Positions 22,713 through 33,397 of a DNA stretch of 64,000 nucleotides are shown piece after piece. Position 1 is the first letter of the stretch, and each line of letters begins with the position of its first letter. The notes beneath the pieces are model-generated. The model made no database searches. It had not been told where the DNA came from and saw only the letters and a list, made by a program, of their open reading frames with translations. Position numbers and translations under genes: made by a program. The DNA is from Aphrocallistes beatrix (taxonomy: Eukaryota > Porifera > Hexactinellida > Sceptrulophora > Aphrocallistidae), in contig OY725506.1 of assembly GCA_963281255.1 (NCBI GenBank), forward strand, positions 2,461,001 through 2,525,000. The letters run 5' to 3'.

Positions 22713-23169
22713 CAGTGGATATCGGTTATAAGAACCACCGGTTATAAGAACATGTCGGTTATAAGAACCATTTATTTGGGAACGGATTCTTTTCTATTCA
22801 TTACTATTTAAACAGAACCGGTTATAAGAACATATAATATCGGTTATAAGAACATTCTATATCAATAATTTCTAGAACTATTAGTAGCTAAGTTCTCATC
22901 TTTTCATTCATACACAACCAATTTTGTAATTTCTGACTCCTGCATCTTCTACCTCGCTCACTTTTTCGAGCTCACTACTATTTATTAGGTTAGGGACCAA
23001 TCTTATAAACGATAAAAAGAACAAAATATGTTCTTATAACCGACATATCTAATCTCTTATGTCGGTTATAAGAACATGTTCTTATAACCGAAATACTGTT
23101 ATAAGAACATATCGGTTATAAGAACATTTTTTCAACTCCCAACGATGTTCTTATAACTGGTTTCCACTG
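22713..23169. mobile_element. pogo-type MITE with CGGTTATAAGAACAT repeats
   Basis: CAGTGGATATCGGTTATAAG at the left and CTTATAACTGGTTTCCACTG at the right are flanked by TA (22711-22712, 23170-23171). Each end holds several CGGTTATAAGAACAT units, a layout typical of pogo/Tigger-derived MITEs. The flanking sequence occurs without the MITE at 33914-33970, which supplies the empty site. Confidence 0.85.
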
Positions 23170-23171
23170 TA

Positions 23172-24470
23172 CATAAATTATTTATGAGATTTACATTCCA
23201 TCCCATTTATATATATCTGTCTACTAAGATCTACGAAGAAGAAAATATTTGAAGAGAGAACTGTCGCTGTAATTTACCATCAAGATAGTGGTAAAATGCT
23301 TGCCTGTGACGTCACTGCACTTATAAGAAGAGCTACTGATGCCAGATTACATTCATAAACTGTCAAACAGAGTGAGTTATATCGAATTTTATTACCTTTT
23401 TTCATTACTATTACAGCAAAAAGCTTAAGTACAATGAACTCTACACGAAACGACACTTCAGTCATTTTTCAATCTATTTATGAGATAGAAACTATGCAAA
23501 GATATACAACACATAATAGACAAACCACCTCTAAGCCAGATACCCACCCACTAACCCAGGAAATAAGTCTATGAAACCAGCCACTGAAACTAATTAGAAA
23601 AACTAGCCTACAAACCTTAAATCCAAACAATCAACCCCTAAGAATCCTAACAAATTCTCAATGATAGAAACTAACTAAACCACCGAAAACACGAGTGTAA
23701 AAGTAAAAAAGTAAAGTTATTAGATTTTATACCCCCCGAATCCATGCTAATATGTTCTCAGGGATTCACAATCCGGATGAGGTGCTAAACTTACTGATAG
23801 TTTATGACTGAGGGTATGCAGCATGTGTGTGTGTATACATATGATAGCATGTTTACAGAGAAAAACTCGGCTATCAGTAAGCAAGAAATATAGTACCTAA
23901 CTTTACCTTTAGCGAGATGACATCCTTAGTGCTTTCAGCTCGCTAACGTTCTGCAAGAGTGTAGGCTCAGATTACATTACCGAAGCAAAGTAATTAAGAG
24001 CAAAATGCAAATGACTAGGGCCTGGTTAGAATCCGTGACCTAAGCCTTGGTGTTCAAACGCCACGATAAAATATACACAGGAGACATCAAAACTTTTTAT
24101 CCTTCCGCTCCTCACTCCCTCATACTGACGTCCTTCAAACATTACAACACAATGAGGAAGATGGAACACCTGTTACTACAAATCTTACTCAAATATAACT
24201 ACCAAACGGAAGGCGATAAATTCTAATACCTCGGGAGCACAGGAATTTCCATGGGCTTATCACTGACACCTAAGCTAGCAGGAATGTGCACCGCATACCA
24301 CCTGAGGAGCTACCAGTCACCGATAGTCCAATTCCTAACTTTAATCTTCAACAACTTTGTATCCATCTATCCTATCGTATCACTAGCACTCCACCTATAT
24401 GTAGTTGTGTGTACTGTTTGTTGATCACAATATACACTGATATTATTATCTGAAAATTTGTTTACAAGTG
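23172..24470. other. Gene-free region
   Basis: No gene, terminal repeat or RNA was recognised. There is a short GT run near 23826. Confidence 0.45.
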
Positions 24471-24855
24471 AATTTCCATAAAAATATCCACGACTTTCAA
24501 TCATTTCAAATGGGTTGATTGGAAGTACAATCAGTTTGTGAGATTATTTATTATTTAATTCTCTTTCATAGGTAGAAGCGTTGTGCCAATGTGTTTTTGC
24601 GACATACTTGGATGAGAAGAATTACAGTTAATACAATCCTATTTCTTGAAGATTGGAGAGTGGAGCTGAATGGAATCACACTGCATTCTTGTGACGTAAT
24701 TCTGTTATTGGAAAAATATTATCTGTAGAATTATACAATTGCTGTGTATACTGAAATAGAATTATGTGTTGTTTAAAATAATATTCTTGAGATAATTATA
24801 TTAATCGACTAAAACAAATCATTTTTATGTTGAATGAATGAATTATTTATAGATA
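24471..24855 (+). repeat. Dispersed repeat, partner at 48772-49130
   Basis: It shares with 48772-49130 the blocks ATATCCACGACTTTCAAT, TGTGACGTAATTCT, GTATACTGAAATAG and AATTATGTGTTGT in the same order over about 370 bp. No coding. It abuts the 5' end of the Helitron-like element at 24856. Confidence 0.55.
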
Positions 24856-25468
24856 TCTTATATATTAAAACTCTAGGATTTTTTTGTTTGCCCGAATTGA
24901 TTGAAGAATTGGAAAGTCGTAGAGATACGAAAATTGGTATGTAGGTGTGAAATGATGAATCTAGGATTAAGTTCTAAGATCTAAGCGAAATTTTCACACC
25001 TCGCCGAGATAGGTGACAAAATGTGCTGACCAATCAACTTCGATTATTTACTATAATGCAAATACATTGGAATAAAATAGTAGTGACTTATGCATACAAT
25101 CAAAAGAACTATTTGTGATTGAAATTCATTGGTTTATGTGAGAACCAATCAATTATCAGCCTTTATAATGCCATTCACACGATTCTATTTCATATAAATG
25201 ATTGAATACTGCTATTTTGAGTCTATAATTTGATTGTTAGCAACAATTAAAGTGTGTTATATGCTACGATCAATCAATTCGATCATAAAATAACTTTTAA
25301 CGACATAGACTGGAATTGATTATTTAAGTATAATAATCTTTAGCAATGTGAACTTTGTATATTCAAATTGAGCTTACATTCAGGATTAGTTGACTTAATA
25401 CGAAGTAGATTATATTTATCACGAAACAAAATTTATGCTACAGTTCTGATTTCATTAATGTAACCGTA

Positions 25469-25510
25469 GACAAATGACAATCCAGCGCGCGCGCTGGATT
25501 GTCATTTGTC
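25469..25510. repeat. Perfect 42-bp palindrome
   Basis: GACAAATGACAATCCAGCGCG is followed immediately by its exact reverse complement. The left half is host (family B) sequence, as shown by the copy at 46980. The right half is an inverted duplicate made at the insertion point of the gene-carrying insert. Confidence 0.95.
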
Positions 25511-25531
25511 TTTTGTCCACTTTTGTCATTT

Positions 25532-26044
25532 GTCCACTTTAAATCGTAAAAAATCACGAAAAAATTACGTTAAGATTATCTCAGTATTTACAAACATTTT
25601 GGTATTTTTCAGCTCCACCGGATCAAAGTAAGACCTTGAAAAATTTAATATTTCATTTTCACATATAAATGTGGTGTATATTGTGTTAAAATCCACTTCA
25701 TCTGTTATAACTTCCATTCTCCATTAATAAAAGTTCTGAAAATTAGCTACAAATTCTAAATTAATAATACTTGTATCGAAAACGCCTAAAGTTATAATCT
25801 AGCCAACTAATTCTCGAATTATTGCGTCATCATGACAGTACAAAATTTCATTATAGCTCAGGCAATATTCATTATAAATCAATGAAACTTAAACACTAGA
25901 TCTATCTTACCCTTTTCTGCCAGATTGTCTCAAAATCTCGTCAAAATGCAAATTCATCATTAGATTATGACGTCTTAATTGTGTATAAAAAGTGGAAATT
26001 TTACCAATTCAATTTTTACAATTTTTACAATTTTTATCATTTTC
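25532..26044 (+). repeat. Left inverted arm of the gene-carrying insert
   Basis: It pairs with 28931-29452 over its whole length, for example GTATTTTTCAGCTCCACCGG here against CCGCTGGAGCTGAAAAATAC there. Differences are scattered substitutions and one indel of about 20 bp near 25855. Confidence 0.9.
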
Positions 26045-26417
26045 CGAGGCAAAAAGTGTCGATGGCAAGTACACGGCTACTGCAAAGTTGTTTTGGGTAT
26101 GCGCTATACCGATCTTTAGCGATCTAGAAAACGATGCGCGCTCCTATACACTACCCGACATTGTCTATAATGACATACTTTGAGATTGTATGAGCAAACG
26201 ACATTGCCCTCAATTGAGTTGGAATTGATTTGTGCTACGACATTCACCAGACTGAAATATTATTTATTAGAATATCTGTTTAGTGAAAATATCAATCTAT
26301 TGAGAAAATGTTTATATTGATAATATGAATATAATGAGAATATTAGTACATAGAATTCTACTACACTATTTCAACCGAAACCTTCCGCTATGATTACACC
26401 AATATTTGTTTATCTCG

Positions 26418-28571
26418 CTAGTCTTCGTCTGTACCATCGATCTCCTTCCAGAAACGAATTGCCCGTTTGGCTGACTCTCTAATGGGTCTAGCTGGTGCAT
26501 CAGCCTTTCTCTTATGGCCATCCTTCCTGGTGAAGTTGTATCGACCTAGTGCATCTACTGCAGTACTATGATGAGTGGTCTGTACCGCAGAGAAGTCATT
26601 GTGACATGACTCAATTTGCTCCTCTGTAAGGAGCTGTACCTTTCCTCGGTGTATAGAATACCAATCCATGAAGTGAGCGAGCAAGCAATGGATAAGAAGC
26701 GTTACTGTCAGTCCATTATCAAGCCACACTATCCTGAATTCGTAAAGGAGTCTTGCAACTTCTCCAATCTCTTCTCCAGCCCATGCAGCAGTTCGAAGTG
26801 AGTGCCATGCTCTGAGGACAAAAACGGAGCAATCCGAGAAGCCAGAGTCAATCCATAGAGATACAGCACCACTAGCACTTGAAACTGCTGAGGCGAGCCT
26901 AGTAACGTCCTTGCCAGCGAATGAGGGACACTTCATGTGCTCGGCTTTGAGTGTGCTGGTGCAGGTTGCGGTCAAAGCTTTCACTTGATAGTTGGTCTCC
27001 AGGAATACCAGAAGTTTGAGCTTTCTTGATTCCCATACATCCTTGCAGGTCGAGCCAAGTCGAGTCTCGCGTTGAAACAATTGCCGCAATATGCACATAG
27101 ATATGTGTAAAACAGGTATATGGAATATCTCTACAGGGTCATTTCCGAGGTCCAGAATAGGGTGATGTATCTGTCCATCAATGTGTCTTGCTCTGGCCGG
27201 CTTGGTTTTGAGTAATAAGGCTGCTTGATCTGCAGTCCTTGGAACGTTTCTGTTGTCCGGAGAGTAGATTTGGCTCTTGTTTACCCTCTTGCCAGTTGTG
27301 CAGCAGAACACACAAGCAGTCGTGGTGCAGCCAGTTAGCAATTGGGCGCACTTGAAGTCACATGCCACTGTTACATTATAATCGTCAAACATAGGGGACA
27401 GGTCATACATCATGCATGATAGTAGAGCTCGACTCTCACTAGCCTCTGAAATAGCGATGACGAATGGAATCTGTCTCTCTCCTTTGCCTTTGAAACTAAT
27501 GGCTTCTCCTTGGTGATTGATTATCACTTTTACAGATCCGCCGCCGCCATCAATTGACATTTTCAGACAGTCTCCAGACTTGTACTCTTGACTGACTAAT
27601 TCCCCACATATATCCCGAACAATTCCATATGTAGAATTTCGACTCTGCCTGTGTACTTCGCCAGTCTCAGCCATCCAAAACTTTGCCAATGTGTCAGTCG
27701 CTTCATGTAACAGATCATCAGCTTCTCCAAAGTTCTTTATGGCAAAGTGGGTCATATACTCAGCTCGTTCCGACACAATTGTTAGTCTTTTTGGGAGACG
27801 AACTGCAGAACCGATGAACCGATTCATGATAGTCATAAGACAGTCCATGGAGGAATTAGAGGTCGTGGTCACAAGCTGGAGCTGTCGAATGAAGGAAGTA
27901 GGAACTACAAGCTTTGTCCGCTTCTGGCTGGGGTTTGCTCGTTGGAAGGTAGTTGCCCTGCCATGATGACCTAATAGTTCAAAGGGTGCATCCTTGGGGA
28001 GACCTCGCGACTTACGAATGGCACTCAGCCCAGCTCGAACCAATTGATCGATTTGTCCAGCATCCTCAGCCTGAGCTATTAGGCCCTGTGTTAACTCCTG
28101 ACGAGTCTTCGCTGGTCGAAACGGAGTGATGAAAGAAAATCCTGGGGGTCTCCCTGCACCCTTTCTGTTTTTCTTCTTCCCCTTCCTCATCTTGAGCTTG
28201 TGGTTGTCACAATACCAGCATTTTTCTTCTGTGTGATCTGGCTTTGGCCACCTCCGCACTATACAGTAGTGTTCTATTCTTCTCTTGGCGAATTGCTTTT
28301 TCCAACTGTCCAGCTGAGCATTTGTATTAACGGTGAGAGTGATCTTGCAATTACCGCATATGGAAGAGGGACCAGTGAGATCTGAGTGCGAACCAGTTGG
28401 CCCTGCATATTCCTGGAATTCTTTATCCATCTTTAATGCCATACAATTTGTGATAGGGTACAGCACCACTTTGGACCATGAGACTCCACAACAGTAGCAG
28501 TACTCATTAAAGTGGGGACATACGAAAGGTATCACAGAGGAAGCAGGGGGTATAGATGAATTTATTATCAT
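26418..28571 (-). CDS. 717-aa transposase-like protein, family not named
   Basis: Uninterrupted from ATG. The N-terminus has Cys/His pairs that could bind zinc: CPHFNEYCYCC (18-28), CGNC (72-75) and CWYCDNH (118-124). A Lys-rich stretch follows, then an AT-hook-like GAGRPPG (138-144). The central part has SIDGGGGSVK with Asp341, then VACDFK with Asp405 and a CVFCC knuckle (420-424). Near the C-terminus are acidic residues in LLTEEQIESCHNDFS (647-661) and a basic tail. The order Asp, Asp, CxxC, late Glu resembles RNase H-fold transposases with an inserted zinc-binding domain, such as RAG1/Transib. I also recall DGGGG..K and D.K...L.G...C.FC patterns in uncharacterised animal proteins. The catalytic assignment is inference. 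Confidence 0.75.
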   Translation of the reverse strand: MIINSSIPPASSVIPFVCPHFNEYCYCCGVSWSKVVLYPITNCMALKMDKEFQEYAGPTGSHSDLTGPSSICGNCKITLTVNTNAQLDSWKKQFAKRRIEHYCIVRRWPKPDHTEEKCWYCDNHKLKMRKGKKKNRKGAGRPPGFSFITPFRPAKTRQELTQGLIAQAEDAGQIDQLVRAGLSAIRKSRGLPKDAPFELLGHHGRATTFQRANPSQKRTKLVVPTSFIRQLQLVTTTSNSSMDCLMTIMNRFIGSAVRLPKRLTIVSERAEYMTHFAIKNFGEADDLLHEATDTLAKFWMAETGEVHRQSRNSTYGIVRDICGELVSQEYKSGDCLKMSIDGGGGSVKVIINHQGEAISFKGKGERQIPFVIAISEASESRALLSCMMYDLSPMFDDYNVTVACDFKCAQLLTGCTTTACVFCCTTGKRVNKSQIYSPDNRNVPRTADQAALLLKTKPARARHIDGQIHHPILDLGNDPVEIFHIPVLHISMCILRQLFQRETRLGSTCKDVWESRKLKLLVFLETNYQVKALTATCTSTLKAEHMKCPSFAGKDVTRLASAVSSASGAVSLWIDSGFSDCSVFVLRAWHSLRTAAWAGEEIGEVARLLYEFRIVWLDNGLTVTLLIHCLLAHFMDWYSIHRGKVQLLTEEQIESCHNDFSAVQTTHHSTAVDALGRYNFTRKDGHKRKADAPARPIRESAKRAIRFWKEIDGTDED

Positions 28572-28591
28572 AATGAATAAACTGAAGGATA

Positions 28592-28637
28592 TCCTTACTA
28601 TTAAAAATCGATTAATATATATTTATTTATTTATTTG

Positions 28638-28698
<61 letters not shown>

Positions 28699-28860
28699 GT
28701 AACGAATTGATTGAAGAAACTGACAAGCGCAGAAAGCTGATTTTTGGCATGTGGGAGTCTTTTGGCTATGGCTCCACTAAGTTCTAACTTCAGACTAAGA
28801 AAATATCGACTCATCATGGAGTTGTGACGTCATTGTCACCTTTTACTTTTTCGAAATTTC
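28592..28860 (+). mobile_element. Helitron-like family A, 5' fragment with CTAT microsatellite
   Basis: The 5' end TCCTTACTATTAAAAATCG is followed by a run of CTAT units (about 28636-28698) in place of the usual TA run, then the body CTGTAACGAATTGATTGAAG up to about 28855. The rest is missing. It lies 20 bp upstream of the start codon of the 717-codon gene. Confidence 0.75.
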
Positions 28861-28930
28861 AAAATATTTCCATTTTTATTAGAATTACAATAAGAAATCA
28901 ATATGTGTATATTAATTAATGAGTTTGACT

Positions 28931-29452
28931 CGAAAATGATAAAAATTGTAAAAATTGAATTGGTAAAATTTCCACTTTTTATACACAATTATGACGTCAT
29001 AATCAATGATGAATTTGCATTTTGACGAGATTTTGAGACAATCTGGCAGAAAAGGGTAAGATAGATCTAGTGTTTAAGTTTCATTGATTTATGATGAATA
29101 TTGCCTGAGCTGTAATGAATTGAGTCATTGCTATGAAATTTTGTACTGTCATGATGACGTAATAATTCGAGAATTAGTTGGCTAGATTATAACTTTAGGT
29201 GTGTTCGATCCAAGTATTAGTAATTTAGAATTTGTAGCTAATTTTCAGAACTTTTATTAATGGAGAATGGAAGTTATAACAGATGAAGTGGATTTTAACA
29301 CAATATACACCACATTTATATGTGAAAATGAAATAATAAAATTTTCAAGGTCTTACTTTGATCCGCTGGAGCTGAAAAATACCGAAATGTTTGTAAATAC
29401 TGAGATAAGCTTAACGTAATTTTTTCGTGATTTTTTAAGATTTTAAGTGGAC
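28931..29452 (-). repeat. Right inverted arm of the gene-carrying insert
   Basis: Inverted partner of 25532-26044. It contains an extra stretch of about 20 bp near 29115-29135 (GAATTGAGTCATTGCTATGA). Confidence 0.9.
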
Positions 29453-29585
29453 GTGGGCCAGCGTACTTAGTATAAAACAAGAAAGCGAAATATTGTTTCT
29501 CCAATATTCCCAAGCGCCCACTGGGTAAATCTGCAGACACGCAGTGTCTGCAAGCCGCGCAGCGCAAGCAAGCGAAGCGCGCTTG

Positions 29586-30124
29586 TATTATATAACCGAA
29601 TTGGAAGAACTGCGAACAGCTATCAAACATGAGTGAGCTGATGATGCTCGGCTCCACCTCACTGCTCCAACTACCAATGTCAGACGTTTGGGTTTTGAAT
29701 ATCTCCCGCACGATGTATATAGTTCAGATTTGCTCCAAGTGACGGAGAAATTAAAAGATTTCCTTGCGGGAAAAGATTTAAGGAGTTTGGAATCCTGAGG
29801 TCAGAGGAAGAACTGGGAGAAAAGGGTATCAATTATTCGCCACAGGTATAGACAATCTTCTAGAAAGGTGCGACTGATGCCAAAACTCAAGGTATATTGA
29901 AAATCTTGATAGTGATTTAGATTGATATCTGATTGTATGCGCTTGTTTCATGATCATTACTCCTATGAATTATGGGACAACCCTTGTACATTTAGGAAAT
30001 TCAAATGGATTTCGAGGAATTGTTAATTCTTCACGAATCTATGAAAAGTTTATTAGTGATACAATATAATACTATTCAGCTGTCATTCTAGCATCTGCCG
30101 TTCTAACATTCACCGTCATTCTAA
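29586..30124. other. Gene-free spacer
   Basis: No gene was seen. Near 30076-30112 a stretch resembles the sequence before the repeat at 22680 (TTCACCGTCATT). Confidence 0.4.
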
Positions 30125-30172
30125 TCCTTACTATTAAAACTCGATTATTGTTTGTTTGTGTATGTGTGTATA

Positions 30173-30478
30173 CAGTAGGACGTCAGTTATCCGAACGGGT
30201 TGGGACCGCGGGGGTTCGGATAACTGAAGTTGTTATGTGTTTATATAGAAAAGTTGGTCAGTAGTACTAAGTAGTCATAATGATGAATATGGATAAAATA
30301 CTGATTAGCTTATGTAGGTATCATCAATAGTATATAAAATGATGGAAGTGTAATAATTTCAATTATCAACTCAGGATGCATCATTTATACATTTATTATA
30401 TTTTAATTTGGTCAACCAAGGGGTTCGGATAACTGAAGTGTTCGGATAACTGAAGTTCGGATAACTGACGTTCTACTG
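30173..30478. mobile_element. pogo-type MITE with GTTCGGATAACTGA ends
   Basis: CAGTAGGACGTCAGTTATCC at the left and GGATAACTGACGTTCTACTG at the right are flanked by TA on both sides (30171-30172, 30479-30480). TTCGGATAACTGAAGT units repeat inside each end. No coding. Confidence 0.85.
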
Positions 30479-30482
30479 TATA

Positions 30483-33397
30483 CAGGGGCGTCGGAAGCTC
30501 GTATGTCATGGGGGGATTAAAGAATAATAACATTATGAGATTCATTAACTTTAATTATTCATTGAGAATTTTGTATTTAAGAGCTAGGGAATTTGCCAAA
30601 CTTCCTTTCGCGGCGTTCATTACTTATGAACGCTCTTGCTATTTTCAGACACTCTGTTTCCCCAGATTTTTCCCTCTCGATTGCGAGAATGGACAGTTGG
30701 GTCATTCTTGCTTGTGTCATTGTCGATCTGAGCCATGTTTTAAGCCGACGAAGTACACTAAAGCTTCGTTCGGCACTCGCTCCAGAGACTCCAACTACCA
30801 ATAGAATTGTCACTAGCCGTGTAATATTAGGTAGCATATCTCTCACCTCTTTAGTCAATGACTTGTACATTGAAATAAAGCATGTAATCGACGTCACCGG
30901 TGACTTTTCTGACTTTACTAATCGCTTTAACATCTGAAGTTCGAATTGCAAATCTTCGACTGAAGATAAGTCATTCTTGTAAAAGGTGTACACAGATGAT
31001 ATCAAGCTATCTTTATTACCTTCTGTATTTATCACTGACAGGAAAAGCTGTTCAATATTACCTATCATACCCAAGTTAGTTTTATCGAAGGTATGTTTCA
31101 ATTTTTCAACCAACACATCTAAGAACTCTATAAACTTTGCTCTCCAATGTTCATAGGGGGATAACTGTAAGGCTGGAGTATAACTTGTTAGATTAATGTC
31201 GTATTCTATTATTGGATTCTTTTTGCGGATACGGTTTTCTTTTGGAGGATGAATATCTAATTCTTCAGAGATTTTCAAGCAATTTTTGTAAATCTCGTTG
31301 AAATCAGTGTCGTTCATTCTCATATCAGACAGCTCATCAATGACATAATTAGCTGCTTCTATAGCTCCAAAGATTGTGGCTTCTTTGGATTGTAGTGCCT
31401 TAGATAGCATTTCTACTCGTTTGAATATTGGAAGAAGCAAGTTAATTGAAAGTAGAGTCTCAAACTGATAAAGCCTAAGCTCGAAACCACGAGCAGTAGC
31501 TGCAGTTTTGGCATCTGCAGTCTCAGCTAAGTCATGCATCACTTGAAGCAGGACATCATATTCGTTTCGGGCTGCTGATAAAAGTTTACCACGAAGTACC
31601 CAACGAGTTGGACATGCTGGTCGTCGAACAGCAGAGTTTAGTTCGTCATCTGGATGAAGCTCACTGTGCAATTTCTTCACCAAATCAAATCTTTTACGGC
31701 TGTCACGTATAAAATTCGATTGAGAATTCAAAAATTGCATCAAATCACAACTCCAACGACTGCTTTCGATAGTATGTTGCAGATCTAAATTTAGACCGTG
31801 GTTTTTGCAATACACAAAAACAGCTTCTGGAACAATTTTCTGGATTTCTGCTCTCACGCCTTTATGAATTCCTATCATATTCGCTGCTCCATCATATATT
31901 TGACCGCGACAGTATGAAATATCAATATTAAGCCTTAGAAGTACATCTTTAATGGTATCTGCAATCTTCTCTCCAGTAGTTGAAACCATTGTGACTAAAC
32001 CCAGAAAGTATTCGTTTACAGTGAAATCTGGAGCCACGCTTCTAAGAATCACTGACAACTGTTCCTGTCCTGTAATATCTGTTGTTCCATCAGCACAAAT
32101 CATAAAGTACTTGAAATTTCTTAATTCTTCAGAAATTCGTCGTTGAACATCATGAGCTAATAGCTGGATAATCTCATTTTGAATATCAGGTGACATGTAT
32201 TCCAAACGGGTAGAAGAAAGACATTTGGAAAAACTAGTGCTATCAGTTGAGCGCAGTTTCATCAGCTTAATTAGTAAACCGGAGTCTGTATCATGGCCTC
32301 GAACTGGCAACGCACACTCACCCAGAAATTTCAGACTAGTTATTACTCCAACTAGGAAGCTCCGCCACTGTTCTTGCGAATTCAGCATGGCTGCATCCAA
32401 CTGAGTAGAGATAGTACCTTGCTTCGTGACATACAGCTGTACTTCTACTGCAACCTTGTGTTGCCGTGATTTCTTGTGGTCATGAAACTTTTCTATCGCT
32501 TTTTTCCAATTGCAAAATCCAATATTGCTATCAGTAAATGAAGGTTCAATTTTTAGATTATTAGGGAATTTTCGTTCTTGTAGTGTTTTGGGACATGGGT
32601 AACATATCACGATGTCGCGTTCCTGTACATAGTGCAAGAAATCAAAAGTTTCGAACCAATGTTTTTGGGGCTTTAAATTGATCAGATGATTTTTCCCAAA
32701 GGTTCTGAAGGGTAAACGATTGCAGTCTAGAGGGACATAGCGTTCTGTGAGACTTAATGAATTCACTAAGTCAGCTTCACCAATCACGATTTCATGTTCA
32801 TCTAACTCCACAGATTCGACATATGGTTCTATTGATTCTTCGAAACCAAGATGGGCCTCTTGATCCGTATTATTAGTGAATCCACCTTGAGATTGACTGG
32901 CCTTCGGTATTTTGCACATCTCTACAAGCGATATTTGTCGATGTCTCTTACGATTATTACTACCAGATGGACAGGTCATGTTTCTTTATTGTAGTTTTTA
33001 GAAATCGTCGAAATTAATTAAGCACAGAAACAACAAATCAATGATAAAATCGTAATCTGAGTTAATTTATATTAAGTTGAATCATTACTAGTGTCTCAGT
33101 AATAGTGTACTTTTTCATCACAGCAGATATGAAACAAATGGAAAACAATTTTATAAGTTATCAGTTATGTATACACACATAACAAGGTTTCAATCATCAA
33201 CATATTCTATGATTTAAAGTATCAGGCTTCAAACCAGTTTTCAAATTGCAGACTGGTGTATGAGGTTTCCTATTCAAGCTAAGAAATTTGAAATTTGTTA
33301 CTATCAAATCGCGATTACGCGTGGGGGGATAATCCCCCCTCGTTTAAATTATGGGGGGGATGAATCACCCCCATCCCCCCCGCTTCCGACGCCCCTG
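30483..33397 (-). mobile_element. Apparently complete hAT transposon
   Basis: Perfect 16-bp terminal inverted repeats CAGGGGCGTCGGAAGC (30483-30498) and complement (33382-33397). Perfect 8-bp target duplication ACTGTATA (30475-30482 and 33398-33405). One uninterrupted 800-codon transposase on the minus strand fills most of the interior. Its ends and coding frame show no decay, so it is recent and may be active. Confidence 0.95.
30577..32979 (-). CDS. hAT transposase (ZMYM1-like group)
   Basis: Intact 800-residue enzyme that would cut and paste the surrounding element. Basic N-terminus (KRHRQ), a TTF-type zinc-binding region around VICYPCPKTLQERKFPNN and HDHKKSRQHKVAV (120-180), then a DUF4371-like segment. 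The RNase H fold carries Asp297 in MICADGTTDITGQEQLSV and Asp363 in GQIYDGAANMIGIHKGVR. The CxxH-type position is seen in VYCKNHGLNLDLQH. The C-terminal dimerisation domain has the catalytic Glu737 in SGASAERSFSVLRRLKTWLR. The length and motif order are those of full-length family members. The start ATG lies 418 bp inside the right terminal repeat. Confidence 0.93.
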   Translation of the reverse strand: MTCPSGSNNRKRHRQISLVEMCKIPKASQSQGGFTNNTDQEAHLGFEESIEPYVESVELDEHEIVIGEADLVNSLSLTERYVPLDCNRLPFRTFGKNHLINLKPQKHWFETFDFLHYVQERDIVICYPCPKTLQERKFPNNLKIEPSFTDSNIGFCNWKKAIEKFHDHKKSRQHKVAVEVQLYVTKQGTISTQLDAAMLNSQEQWRSFLVGVITSLKFLGECALPVRGHDTDSGLLIKLMKLRSTDSTSFSKCLSSTRLEYMSPDIQNEIIQLLAHDVQRRISEELRNFKYFMICADGTTDITGQEQLSVILRSVAPDFTVNEYFLGLVTMVSTTGEKIADTIKDVLLRLNIDISYCRGQIYDGAANMIGIHKGVRAEIQKIVPEAVFVYCKNHGLNLDLQHTIESSRWSCDLMQFLNSQSNFIRDSRKRFDLVKKLHSELHPDDELNSAVRRPACPTRWVLRGKLLSAARNEYDVLLQVMHDLAETADAKTAATARGFELRLYQFETLLSINLLLPIFKRVEMLSKALQSKEATIFGAIEAANYVIDELSDMRMNDTDFNEIYKNCLKISEELDIHPPKENRIRKKNPIIEYDINLTSYTPALQLSPYEHWRAKFIEFLDVLVEKLKHTFDKTNLGMIGNIEQLFLSVINTEGNKDSLISSVYTFYKNDLSSVEDLQFELQMLKRLVKSEKSPVTSITCFISMYKSLTKEVRDMLPNITRLVTILLVVGVSGASAERSFSVLRRLKTWLRSTMTQARMTQLSILAIEREKSGETECLKIARAFISNERRERKFGKFPSS

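Larger units (their letters stand above)
25488..29457. mobile_element. Candidate new DNA transposon with long inverted arms and one gene
   Basis: Arms 25532-26044 and 28931-29452 are inverted copies, by eye about 95% identical, beginning GTCCACTTWAAATC. Between them lies a single intact 717-codon gene on the minus strand. CCAGCG is present at both borders (25482-25487 and 29458-29463), with an inverted host duplicate on the left. A family A Helitron-like fragment (28592-28860) has landed between the gene and the right arm. The ends do not match any superfamily I can name. Confidence 0.65.
24856..29585 (+). mobile_element. Helitron-like family B copy carrying a 3.97-kb insert
   Basis: The 5' end TCTTATATATTAAAACTCTA and the 3' end GCGAAGCGCGCTTG (29572-29585) are both present. 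The core is only about 760 bp. The copy at 43897-47118 has the same core and reads AATCCAGCGTACTTATAAAA across the point where this one is interrupted, so the insert 25488-29457 is an addition to the element, with CCAGCG on both sides. Confidence 0.8.

Noticed and set aside
24856-29585. Host gene captured by a Helitron
   Set aside because: The gene is framed by its own long inverted arms and a possible CCAGCG duplication, which fits a second transposon nested in the Helitron-like copy better than gene capture. Not fully excluded.
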